Assembly: GCA_947440875.1 (NCBI GenBank)
Contig: CANETG010000094.1
Coordinates: 1-9,014 of the forward strand
Origin: Bacteriovoracaceae bacterium
GTDB taxonomy: Bacteria; Bdellovibrionota; Bacteriovoracia; Bacteriovoracales; Bacteriovoracaceae
DNA: 9,014 nt
Direction: 5' to 3'
A model generated the notes under the pieces. It saw only the letters and a list, made by a program, of their open reading frames with translations. It was not told where the DNA came from and ran no database searches. Shown piece after piece: positions 1 through 7,888 of the stretch. Position numbers and translations under genes: made by a program. Position 1 is the stretch's first letter, and each line of letters begins with the position of its first letter.

Positions 1-220
1 GACTGGAGAGACGATCCGGCCCATCGACAAAAATTCCGCGCATGAAGCCCGAACGGTTATCGAATTTTCCCACCATGATGGGATGTTTTTTTCCTTGGTA
101 TTGAGACGAGGTATTTTCTGACTGAGATTTTTCTACTTGAACGGCTTTATTCGATTCAGTAGCACAGCCAAAAGCGAAGAGGGTGAAGAGGACGAGGAAA
201 AAGTTAAATACCGATTTCAT
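1..220 (-). CDS. CsgG/LpoB-like lipoprotein, N-terminal part (runs off window)
   Basis: This is the 5' end of a leftward gene; 73 codons are visible and the rest lies beyond base 1. The ATG (218-220) follows AGGTAGGA on the minus strand at normal spacing. The protein starts with a basic residue, a hydrophobic stretch and a lipobox-like AFGC (Cys19), so it is probably a lipoprotein. A polar linker of about 20 residues follows, then a segment with the core VGKFDNRS and a GIFVDGPDRLSS stretch. This resembles the start of the CsgG/HfaB family, whose members are outer-membrane secretion lipoproteins (CsgG) or related periplasmic-facing lipoproteins such as LpoB. The family call is from memory of the motif and rests on about 30 residues. 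The lipoprotein call is firmer than the family call. Confidence 0.6.
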   Translation of the reverse strand, partial: MKSVFNFFLVLFTLFAFGCATESNKAVQVEKSQSENTSSQYQGKKHPIMVGKFDNRSGFMRGIFVDGPDRLSS

Positions 221-250
221 AATTGATCCTACCTTTTGATTAACCGATCC

Positions 251-278
251 ATTGTAGCCAAGCCTTTGGAAAAGTTAA
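251..278 (-). promoter_or_regulatory. Predicted sigma-70 promoter of the CsgG-like lipoprotein gene
   Basis: On the minus strand TTAACT (278-273) and TACAAT (256-251) are separated by 16 bp. They match the -35 consensus at 4 of 6 and the -10 consensus at 5 of 6 positions. Transcription would start near 245, giving a leader of about 25 nt that contains the Shine-Dalgarno sequence. Predicted by eye only. Confidence 0.45.
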
Positions 279-488
279 CTAGAAAGATGTGTCGCTTGGC
301 ATTAGCGGAGCTTATTAAGGGACTGTTATTAAAGATAGGGTTGCCTAGAGTTGTTGTGTCGATTGTGTATTGAGTTTGTTTTCCAGTTGGGGAATTGGTT
401 CATCACGCACTGACACTTTCGTAGTCAAAGGAAAAAACGATGAGACGGTTCGTTTAAAATAATTCTATTCCATTCCTCCAGTGTCACT

Positions 489-524
489 TTGACCATGAAC
501 TCCACCAAAAGAGTAAAATATAAT
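489..524 (+). promoter_or_regulatory. Predicted promoter of the outer-membrane protein gene
   Basis: A perfect TATAAT lies at 519-524, about 72 bp before the start codon. The best -35 is less clear. TTGACC (489-494) is a good hexamer but sits 24 bp from TATAAT; it is 19 bp from an alternative -10, TAAAAT (514-519). At the ideal 17 bp from TATAAT lies only TGAACT (496-501). The leader would be about 65 nt, long enough for post-transcriptional control. Confidence 0.4.
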
Positions 525-596
525 GACAAAGACTTTCTCCGTATTGCGTCTTCCTTTTGATTCATCATATTTATTGTCAAATACCAGGGAGGACTT

Positions 597-1601
597 ATGT
601 CTAAAAAAAACCTTTTCCCCACATTACTTCTACTCACGGCAACTGCCGTTCACGCTCAAACTTCGAGCTTAAATGTCTCCGGTCTCAGCGCCGCACCAGC
701 GGCTTCGGGGAACACCTCGAATACGAATCTCGCCCCTGCCAAAAAAGCTCCGGGTGAAGACAAGGCTGATCAATTAATCAAGAACCGAAATCTTCGCTCC
801 CTTAACGGATCACTTTCTACATGGAGTTTTGCCTCAACCTGGAACTACCAGGGGGGTGATATCAATAAACCCATCGGTAGCTCGCGTCCAAACGTTACGG
901 GTTCTCAGGATGTCGCTTTGGTGCAGAACCTTTCGGGTACCATCGGAATCAATTACCGTTTGACCGAGACGGATCGTCTCACACTCGGAATCGGTCTCCA
1001 GATGGCTTCGCCGTTTTCAGATACTGAAGATGGGAAGTTCAGTGAGAGAGGGCGCAGAGAATTTCGGAGAACTCAAGGAGACCTCGATGCTTCGAATCCA
1101 CAGCTCGTTTACCGCCGGGTGATGAAACCTTTCGGCGTGCAGTCAGTACTCACTGCTCAGTCAACTTATTACACTCAAGATGCTTTAGTTGATCGAGGGC
1201 TTGAGTCCAAGAACGAAGCGCACATCAACGCTCTTTACGATTTCGGTGGTTCAAGATTTTCGGCGGGAGTCGTGGTTCAGGGTGCCTTCTTTACGCATAG
1301 TAAAGATGATCAGAATCTCCGGGCAGGCCAGGCACAGTATGAGTTTTATACGCTCCCTATTACGGAATATGAAATTTCCGATCTCATGAACTGGCGAGCG
1401 GTTTATCGTTACAATTGGTACCAGCAAAACCGAGCGCAGAAGTCTTCAGAGTGGACAACACTTGATCCGACGATCTCGACGGGGATTGGCTTTACGATCA
1501 CGAGAGATGTCTTCATCTACCCGAGTATTCAGTTTAACCCGGAAGATGTCCGCGCTGATCGCACGAATATCGGAATGAGTGCAAACATCAATCTGTTCTA
1601 A
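597..1601 (+). CDS. Outer-membrane beta-barrel protein, exported
   Basis: This 334-residue protein has a clear Sec signal peptide: MSKKN, a leucine-rich core, and AVHA before QTSS, with cleavage near residue 20. The mature N-terminus (about 21-60) is rich in Ser, Ala, Asn and Lys and looks disordered. From about residue 65 to the end the sequence alternates polar and aromatic or aliphatic residues in short blocks separated by Asp/Asn/Gly turns, as in transmembrane beta strands. It ends NINLF, and a C-terminal phenylalanine is the usual recognition signal for the BAM barrel-assembly machinery. The ATG at 597 is set by AGGGAGGA (586-593). It appears monocistronic, between its own promoter and a strong terminator. 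It could be a porin or a structural barrel; no specific family is recognised and the substrate is unknown. Confidence 0.8.
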   Translation: MSKKNLFPTLLLLTATAVHAQTSSLNVSGLSAAPAASGNTSNTNLAPAKKAPGEDKADQLIKNRNLRSLNGSLSTWSFASTWNYQGGDINKPIGSSRPNVTGSQDVALVQNLSGTIGINYRLTETDRLTLGIGLQMASPFSDTEDGKFSERGRREFRRTQGDLDASNPQLVYRRVMKPFGVQSVLTAQSTYYTQDALVDRGLESKNEAHINALYDFGGSRFSAGVVVQGAFFTHSKDDQNLRAGQAQYEFYTLPITEYEISDLMNWRAVYRYNWYQQNRAQKSSEWTTLDPTISTGIGFTITRDVFIYPSIQFNPEDVRADRTNIGMSANINLF

Positions 1602-1602
1602 G

Positions 1603-1636
1603 AAAAAAACCAAGCCTCGCGATAGCGGGGCTTTTT

Positions 1637-1638
<2 letters not shown>
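1603..1638. terminator. Bidirectional rho-independent terminator
   Basis: The arms AAGCCTCGC (1612-1620) and GCGGGGCTT (1625-1633) pair over nine positions with one G-T wobble around a GATA loop. On the plus strand the stem runs into a T tract (1632-1638). On the minus strand it is followed after GG by TTTTTTT (complement of 1603-1609). It can therefore end both the barrel gene and the convergent tgt gene. The tgt stop codon (1637-1639) lies inside the T tract. Confidence 0.9.
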
Positions 1639-3673
<2,035 letters not shown>

Positions 3674-3804
3674 CTAAGATTATTGGGGTTCGTAATTAAC
3701 TTTCAGGAGATAGAGTCCTCTAGGATCTATTTTTTTTAGGCCAGTTCTAGGATGCGGAACAAAGAGATAGAATATGTGGGTGTCGGGTGTATGATTTATC
3801 TCAT

Positions 3805-4569
3805 ATGAAGCATTTGCCTTTGTTCTTTTTGATTCTCATCTTTTTCCCTTCCGCGGGGTTTGCCGCTTTTTCAACCGAGCTCAAACCGAAGTTTGAGGCA
3901 CATTATTACACAACTCAGGGGCTGAACTATTTTGATACCCTTGATTCCTATGCCAAGAATGTCTCTAAGCCGAAGTACTCTGAGAATGTCATCCGTTGGG
4001 AGTGGTATCCTTGGTTAAAACTCACAGGCCACAAACGCTGGATGATGAAAGTTGATGTGCTACTAACACTCTACCCGACGAGAGTAACGAATCGAGTGTG
4101 TCGCTTTTTTGATGCACAACCATTTTGTCGCTGCCGAGTTTGGTTTGAATATCTCGGGATCAAGAAACCAGTAAAGATCTACGAAGAGTTCACCTTTAAT
4201 GACTCTGGTGAAATGACCTTCATTGAGGCCTGGACAGATGAAGTGGGGCTTCTTCCCATGGATGCGGCCTTTGATCCATGGGGTGAGAAAAAGGAAGTGA
4301 AAAGACTTTCGACGAGAATACCTGGACTCGGAACGCCAAGTGGTTTTATTGGAGTGAGCGATCGTCATTTGAAAAATCTTGCGACTAAAGACAACGATCT
4401 CAAAGATCTCACTCTGAGATTAGAGTCACCGATTTACTACTGGTTCAAAGAGCTCTTTCGATCGATTAGCGAGTTCTTCAAACTGCCCTCATTCAATGGT
4501 GTTTATCGGATCAAAAATTCCCAAAAGATTCATGCCGTTTTATTTATGCCCCACAATACACACTCCTGA
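3805..4569 (+). CDS. Exported protein of unknown function
   Basis: This 254-residue protein begins MKHLPLFFLI followed by a phenylalanine-rich core and GFA before AFST, a standard Sec signal peptide cleaved near residue 20, so it acts outside the cytoplasm. I prefer the ATG at 3805 because it gives this compact signal peptide. An in-frame GTG at 3787 would add six residues; neither start has a good ribosome site. The mature part has many aromatics (EWYPWLKLTGH), a cysteine group C-x8-C-x-C near residues 94-105, and IYEEFTFNDSGEMTFIEAW followed by a DPW segment. The last motif looks like strands of a compact domain, perhaps an NTF2/SnoaL-like fold, but this is only an impression. No transmembrane segment follows the signal. 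The gene is transcribed away from tgt and seems monocistronic. Confidence 0.75.
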   Translation: MKHLPLFFLILIFFPSAGFAAFSTELKPKFEAHYYTTQGLNYFDTLDSYAKNVSKPKYSENVIRWEWYPWLKLTGHKRWMMKVDVLLTLYPTRVTNRVCRFFDAQPFCRCRVWFEYLGIKKPVKIYEEFTFNDSGEMTFIEAWTDEVGLLPMDAAFDPWGEKKEVKRLSTRIPGLGTPSGFIGVSDRHLKNLATKDNDLKDLTLRLESPIYYWFKELFRSISEFFKLPSFNGVYRIKNSQKIHAVLFMPHNTHS

Positions 4570-4622
4570 TTCTTTAGGTTTAGATTCGGCTTAAGTGCCT
4601 CAGCTTTTGCAGCACATGGCCC

Positions 4623-5507
4623 ATGAATAGAATATGTATCAATTTAAATTGTGCTGCCCCAGAATTTGTCATTCGAGATGGATCATTTTTCCGAAAGGAT
4701 GATTCAAAAATGATTCAGCGATTTCGCTGTAAGAGTTGCAGAACTCGCTTTTCCAGTTCAACTCTGTCGGACACTTTTAGGCAAAAAAAGAGACGCATTA
4801 ATCGACCTCTTTTGAATCTTATCTCCTCCAACGTGTCGATGCGCAGATCCGCTCAGATATTGGGTGTCCATCGAAATACAATCGAACGCAGACTTCCTTT
4901 TCTGGCGAAACGTTGCCGGAACGCCAATGAGAAGATTCTGCATCAGTTCAAAGGGCGGATCTTTAACATTCAAATTGATGATCTCATTACGAAAGAAAAT
5001 TCAAAGCTCAAGCCCTTATCAGTTTCGATCGCTGTCGATGAGGACCGGAGAACGATTCTCGCCCTTGAAGTCTCTCGGATCCCTGCGTTTGGTCATCTCG
5101 CTAAACTCGCTCGCAAAAAGTATGGTGAAAGAAAGGACGAACACTTTGAGGGATTGACGAGGCTTTTTCAAACGATTACTCCGCTCGTCTCAACTGAGGT
5201 GAGTATTAAGTCGGATGAGCATCAACGCTATCCTCGTTTGGTTTCAACTTATTTACCGAGATCTCGACACACTCAATTTAAAAGTGAAAGAAGCTGTGTT
5301 GCTGGGCAGGGGGAGCTCAAGAAAGTTCAATTTGATCCGCTTTTCGTCGTCAATCATACATGTGCTCTTTTGAGAGCAAACGTGAATCGATTGATCAGAA
5401 AAACGTGGTGCACGACGAAGAATCCTGCGATGTTGAAAAATCACCTTGAAATATATCAGTATTTTCATAACGAGATGTTAATACGAAATAGAGTAACACC
5501 AGTATAG
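4623..5507 (+). CDS. Solitary IS1-type transposase-like protein
   Basis: The 294-residue product has the layout of IS1 InsA plus InsB in one frame. Residues 5-39 form a zinc ribbon (Cys5, Cys10, Cys36, Cys39, with RFRCKSCRTRFSSS). Residues 71-96 form a helix-turn-helix (MRRSAQILGVHRNTIERR). From 115 on there is an RNase H-like core: IQIDDL (Asp119/Asp120), IKSDEHQRYP (Asp198), then a C-terminal block DPLFVVNHT to RKTWCTTK that corresponds to the ERHN...RKSLSFSK block of IS1. Where IS1 has its catalytic Glu this protein seems to have Val or Asn (243-244). The full-length frame is intact, yet flanking space is short (53 bp upstream, 8 bp downstream) and no terminal inverted repeats are visible. 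It may be a domesticated or trans-acting relative rather than an active element. There is no clear Shine-Dalgarno before the ATG. Confidence 0.75.
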   Translation: MNRICINLNCAAPEFVIRDGSFFRKDDSKMIQRFRCKSCRTRFSSSTLSDTFRQKKRRINRPLLNLISSNVSMRRSAQILGVHRNTIERRLPFLAKRCRNANEKILHQFKGRIFNIQIDDLITKENSKLKPLSVSIAVDEDRRTILALEVSRIPAFGHLAKLARKKYGERKDEHFEGLTRLFQTITPLVSTEVSIKSDEHQRYPRLVSTYLPRSRHTQFKSERSCVAGQGELKKVQFDPLFVVNHTCALLRANVNRLIRKTWCTTKNPAMLKNHLEIYQYFHNEMLIRNRVTPV

Positions 5508-5515
5508 TAGGGCAG

Positions 5516-6100
5516 TTAGTTACTCGTCACACACTTTTCGGTCACGAGAGGAACTAGAGGCACGTAGTTTACTTCAGAAGCCATTTCGAAATGAATTTGC
5601 GATTTTAGCCCCGTCAGACTTTGCGGCAACAGAAGATCGAAGTTTTGAAGATCGACCAGCTTTGGTGAATCGAATTGAAGCGTGAAGGTTTCCATTTTTT
5701 CTTTTTTCGTCACCACCACAGTGATGAGTTTCACAGGGTCAGTTTCTTTTTTGATGAAGATTTGAGAGGTGAGTAATTCTTCGCGATCAATCTGATCTTC
5801 TTTTGCGGAGATACTGATTTTGATGAAAGAAGCATCATTCCGGTCCAGAGTCACAGGAACGAGAGGAAAAATAATGGGCCCAGTCCACCAGTAGGCATAG
5901 TGAACAGGCATAAACACGGTGAAGTCTCCTTTGGTTCCTTTCAAGATGAAGATGTTTTGAGCTCTGTCTTTATTACAGGCCCCCTGCAGTTGACCATCTG
6001 AAGAAACTTCAGTTACGTACGAGGTTTCTTTATACAAGTGCGCGCAAGAAGAGACCACGAAGGTCGTGAGGAGGGTAAAAATAGTTCTGTTCATAGGCAT
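5516..6100 (-). CDS. Lipoprotein of unknown function
   Basis: This 194-residue product has a short basic start, a hydrophobic segment and the lipobox VSSC (Cys19), so it is probably exported and lipid-anchored. An in-frame TAA lies directly before the ATG at 6098-6100, so translation starts there or at the second ATG two codons on; neither has a Shine-Dalgarno sequence. The mature part contains two more cysteines (42 and 190), a hydrophobic patch YAYWWTGPIIFPLVPV (68-83) that may bury in a core or touch the membrane, and alternating beta-like segments. No family is recognised. It is convergent with the IS1-like gene, leaving 8 bp between stops, and divergent from the next lipoprotein gene across 61 bp. 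Confidence 0.75.
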   Translation of the reverse strand: MPMNRTIFTLLTTFVVSSCAHLYKETSYVTEVSSDGQLQGACNKDRAQNIFILKGTKGDFTVFMPVHYAYWWTGPIIFPLVPVTLDRNDASFIKISISAKEDQIDREELLTSQIFIKKETDPVKLITVVVTKKEKMETFTLQFDSPKLVDLQNFDLLLPQSLTGLKSQIHFEMASEVNYVPLVPLVTEKCVTSN

Positions 6101-6150
6101 TTATCGGATCATTCAAGGAAACCCTTTAAGCAACCGAAACGGTCATTCAG

Positions 6151-6156
6151 AGGGAG
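6151..6156 (+). promoter_or_regulatory. Ribosome binding site fixing the start of the 6162 gene
   Basis: AGGGAG lies 5 bp before the ATG at 6162. The open frame extends upstream to an ATG at 6066, but that start would lack a good site, would bury the lipobox about 45 residues inside the protein, and would overlap the divergent gene. Confidence 0.75.
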
Positions 6157-6161
6157 CATCC

Positions 6162-6878
6162 ATGTTAAGACATATCTGTATATTGATGTTTGTTCTTTCG
6201 TGTTCATCTCAAAACCCTGATCGTTTGCCGTCATCGACTCCTTATCAAAGAAATTGGCAAGAATACGTGGCTCATAACTTCATTGAGAAAAACGAGTTTG
6301 AAAAATATTTTCCTGATCCGGAATATTTACTGAAATGGGAGGAGCATACGGACTTTGTTTTGGACAATCCTCTTCCTCCATTTCGCATTCAGGAAAAGCA
6401 GTTCTCGTGTCAAGTGCGAAAACTTTATCCCACTCATCCCTCCCAAGGGACTAAAGATTACTCGTATGCGGCTTTTGCGAGATATAATCATGGAAAGCTT
6501 CCACCAGCGTCTTACGCGTGCGAAATAAAAAATCCGACGGGAAGATTTTGTTTGAGAGCTTCCTCTGCAATCATGGTAGTAATGTCAGACACCTATGAAG
6601 ATGAATGTGGTAATTATTATCGTGGTTACTGGTTAACCACTTATCTCAAATCAGACGAAAGCATGGGAACTCTTTTTTCTAAAGGTCGTACTGCTTACCA
6701 GAAACCGAACTCCCAGTTTGCCAATGACCTGGCCGAGGGTGGAACCTATTTTGTCGCACCCAAAGAATTCTTTCTTCTTGGAGAACTTCTCCCCAAAGAT
6801 GCAGGTATTATCCGCACAGAAAAAGCTCGCTCTTTACGATCTGGCTTCCGTATGAACGGAAAACTTTTTGTTAAATAG
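6162..6878 (+). CDS. Lipoprotein of unknown function
   Basis: With the start at 6162 the product has 238 residues: a very short signal peptide (MLRHICILMF) and lipobox VLSC (Cys14), followed by SSQNPD, typical of a lipid-anchored protein. Asn, Pro and Asp after the cysteine do not settle which membrane holds it. The mature part has four cysteines (83, 120, 130, 149), enough for two disulphides, which fits an oxidising periplasmic location. It also has a Tyr-rich stretch near 100-120 and ECGNYYRGYW (148-157). No domain family is recognised. Its TAG stop overlaps the TAA of the converging 78-residue gene. Its upstream region also carries the start of the 5516-6100 lipoprotein, so the two may share control. 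Confidence 0.8.
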   Translation: MLRHICILMFVLSCSSQNPDRLPSSTPYQRNWQEYVAHNFIEKNEFEKYFPDPEYLLKWEEHTDFVLDNPLPPFRIQEKQFSCQVRKLYPTHPSQGTKDYSYAAFARYNHGKLPPASYACEIKNPTGRFCLRASSAIMVVMSDTYEDECGNYYRGYWLTTYLKSDESMGTLFSKGRTAYQKPNSQFANDLAEGGTYFVAPKEFFLLGELLPKDAGIIRTEKARSLRSGFRMNGKLFVK

Positions 6879-7107
6879 CTGAGATATCCTGACCTGAGTG
6901 ATCATTTCTCTCTGGAATATCAGTATTGAGTTTGTGCTCGGCCTCTCTTTTTTCTTTCAGATAGGTCTGTCTTTCCTTTTTCATCGCTCGTAATGCCGTA
7001 TCAGCTCTCTTTTTTCTAGCCTCAACGTTTCTGGTCGCCTTTCCTTTGATGAGGTGAAGGAAACTCAGTACTTCTTTAGCCTTATTAAAGAAAAATTCTG
7101 AAAACAT
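6871..7107 (-). CDS. Small highly charged protein, sigma-54-type promoter
   Basis: This is a 78-residue product. The open frame continues upstream to an ATG at 7300-7302, but the ATG at 7105-7107 is preceded by AAGGAGGA on the minus strand at ideal spacing and lies just below a sigma-54-type promoter, so I place the start here. The N-terminus is hydrophobic and aromatic (MFSEFFFNKA, then VLSFLHLI). Residues 20-60 are dominated by Lys, Arg, Glu and Ala and should be helical or coiled-coil (AMKKERQTYLKEKREAEHKL). The tail is polar. There is no signal peptide, so it is probably cytoplasmic or membrane-associated. No family is recognised. The control elements support a real gene more strongly than the protein sequence does. 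Confidence 0.7.
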   Translation of the reverse strand: MFSEFFFNKAKEVLSFLHLIKGKATRNVEARKKRADTALRAMKKERQTYLKEKREAEHKLNTDIPERNDHSGQDISAI

Positions 7108-7111
7108 AGTG

Positions 7112-7119
7112 TCCTCCTT
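7112..7119 (-). promoter_or_regulatory. Perfect Shine-Dalgarno fixing the start of the 78-residue gene
   Basis: AAGGAGGA on the minus strand lies 4 bp before the ATG at 7107. It is the strongest ribosome site in the window and argues against the far-upstream start at 7302. Confidence 0.8.
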
Positions 7120-7134
7120 GACCCTAAAGGAATG

Positions 7135-7151
7135 AGCAAATGAGGTGCCAG
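7135..7151 (-). promoter_or_regulatory. Sigma-54 (-24/-12) promoter
   Basis: The minus strand reads CTGGCACCTCATTTGCT. It matches the RpoN consensus YTGGCACG-N4-TTGCW at every position but the G after CAC. The invariant GG and GC are exactly 10 bp apart. The expected start point, about 12 bp below the GC, is near 7124 and gives a leader of about 17 nt that just holds the Shine-Dalgarno sequence. Sigma-54 promoters need an NtrC-type activator, usually bound 80-150 bp upstream, which here would fall in the spacer or the 7223 gene. Confidence 0.75.
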
Positions 7152-7173
7152 CCTGTAAAAATGCCAGAGTAGT

Positions 7174-7202
7174 TTGACCCATTTCCAGAACGAGATTATC
7201 GT
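7174..7202 (+). promoter_or_regulatory. Predicted sigma-70 promoter of the 7223 gene
   Basis: TTGACC (7174-7179) and TATCGT (7197-7202) are separated by 17 bp. The -35 matches at 5 of 6 and the -10 at 4 of 6 positions, including its first two and last bases. Transcription would start near 7209, giving a leader of about 14 nt. The palindrome GTCATGAC (7201-7208) overlaps the start site. Confidence 0.45.
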
Positions 7203-7222
7203 CATGACAGCTTTGGAGTTCT

Positions 7223-7678
7223 ATGAAAATAATAGTCCTTTTTGCTCTCGGAATTTTTCTTTCATCCCCAATCCTTGCGCAACGACAAGATCCCTCTTGC
7301 ATGCATTTCCGTTCGATTCAAAGAACTATGCACGCAATTAATTCGCAGTCAGTTGACCAAGTGATCCCTTATGCTGATTGGCTTGATGTTAAGTACCGTC
7401 GAAATGACCAAAATAAAGCTGGCACAAATGCCGCAAAATTTGTGATTCTTTCACTTATCGGACGACTAAACTTCATGACTTTTTGGATGATACCTTCTCG
7501 CGCAGAAGCGGCGACCGTCACTGGAACGTTTGTGAGAAGTCCAGAAGCTTACTCTCGATTTCTCCAACTCTCTCCAGACAGAGCATGCCCTATCCTTACC
7601 TATGGTGGGAGCGATGGTGATCTCTTGAGATCGATCACTCACGAAGTTTATTTAGAACTTCGCAAGGCCCGTCGTTAA
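7223..7678 (+). CDS. Small exported protein of unknown function
   Basis: This 151-residue product has a clear Sec signal peptide (MKIIVLFALGIFLSS, cleaved after ILA near residue 19). GGAG (7215-7218) lies 4 bp before the ATG. The mature part has two cysteines (26 and 122) that could form a disulphide, and a hydrophobic stretch around 72-91 (FVILSLIG to FWMIP) that could be a membrane segment or a buried helix. A Gly/Asp-rich turn (TYGGSDGD) precedes an amphipathic C-terminal helix. No family is recognised. It is transcribed divergently from the 78-residue gene. No terminator is evident behind it. Confidence 0.75.
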   Translation: MKIIVLFALGIFLSSPILAQRQDPSCMHFRSIQRTMHAINSQSVDQVIPYADWLDVKYRRNDQNKAGTNAAKFVILSLIGRLNFMTFWMIPSRAEAATVTGTFVRSPEAYSRFLQLSPDRACPILTYGGSDGDLLRSITHEVYLELRKARR

Positions 7679-7888
7679 TTCTTTGAGGTAATCCGTTTTC
7701 ACTCTAAATCTGGCGTTGAGTCATTGACTCCACTGATAGGGAAAGTCAGGCCGAAAAATCTAGACAGGCCATTCTCAATCTTGGGAAGATGTAGCAATTA
7801 CTAAAGTTATCTGATGTGAGCAGAAGCATGGACGCTGATGTTCCCCTTGGTTTAGTGATGTCACAAACACTTTTCGAGAGGCGAATTC

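Larger units (their letters stand above)
221..596. other. Intergenic region between divergent genes
   Basis: This 376 bp stretch holds the promoter candidates of the two flanking divergent genes at its ends. Between about 280 and 485 I see no convincing gene. A 28-codon reading frame at 287-373 has only a weak ribosome site. A short inverted repeat (AAACGA at 435-440, TCGTTT at 450-455) is too AT-rich and small to call a terminator. A small RNA cannot be excluded from sequence alone. Confidence 0.5.

Noticed and set aside
287..373. 28-codon hydrophobic rightward frame (MCRLALAELIK...)
   Set aside because: Only a weak AGAAAG precedes the ATG and nothing else supports it.
425..637. 70-codon leftward frame
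   Set aside because: It overlaps the promoter, ribosome site and signal-peptide codons of the barrel gene, has no Shine-Dalgarno and a composition unlike a real protein.
3708..3737. Hairpin plus T8 resembling a rightward terminator
   Set aside because: The stem is interrupted by a three-base bulge and AT-rich, and no rightward gene ends before it.
5491..5525. GAGTAAC / GTTACTC inverted repeat between convergent stops
   Set aside because: Seven pairs with a 21 nt loop and no T tract: weak as a terminator and too short, with no partner upstream of 4623, for a transposon end.
6066..6161. N-terminal extension of the 6162 lipoprotein
   Set aside because: It overlaps the divergent lipoprotein's start and hides the lipobox; the 6162 ATG has AGGGAG.
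7108..7302. Upstream extension of the 78-residue gene
   Set aside because: It would cover the sigma-54 promoter and the start of the 7223 gene and lacks a ribosome site; the internal ATG has a perfect one.
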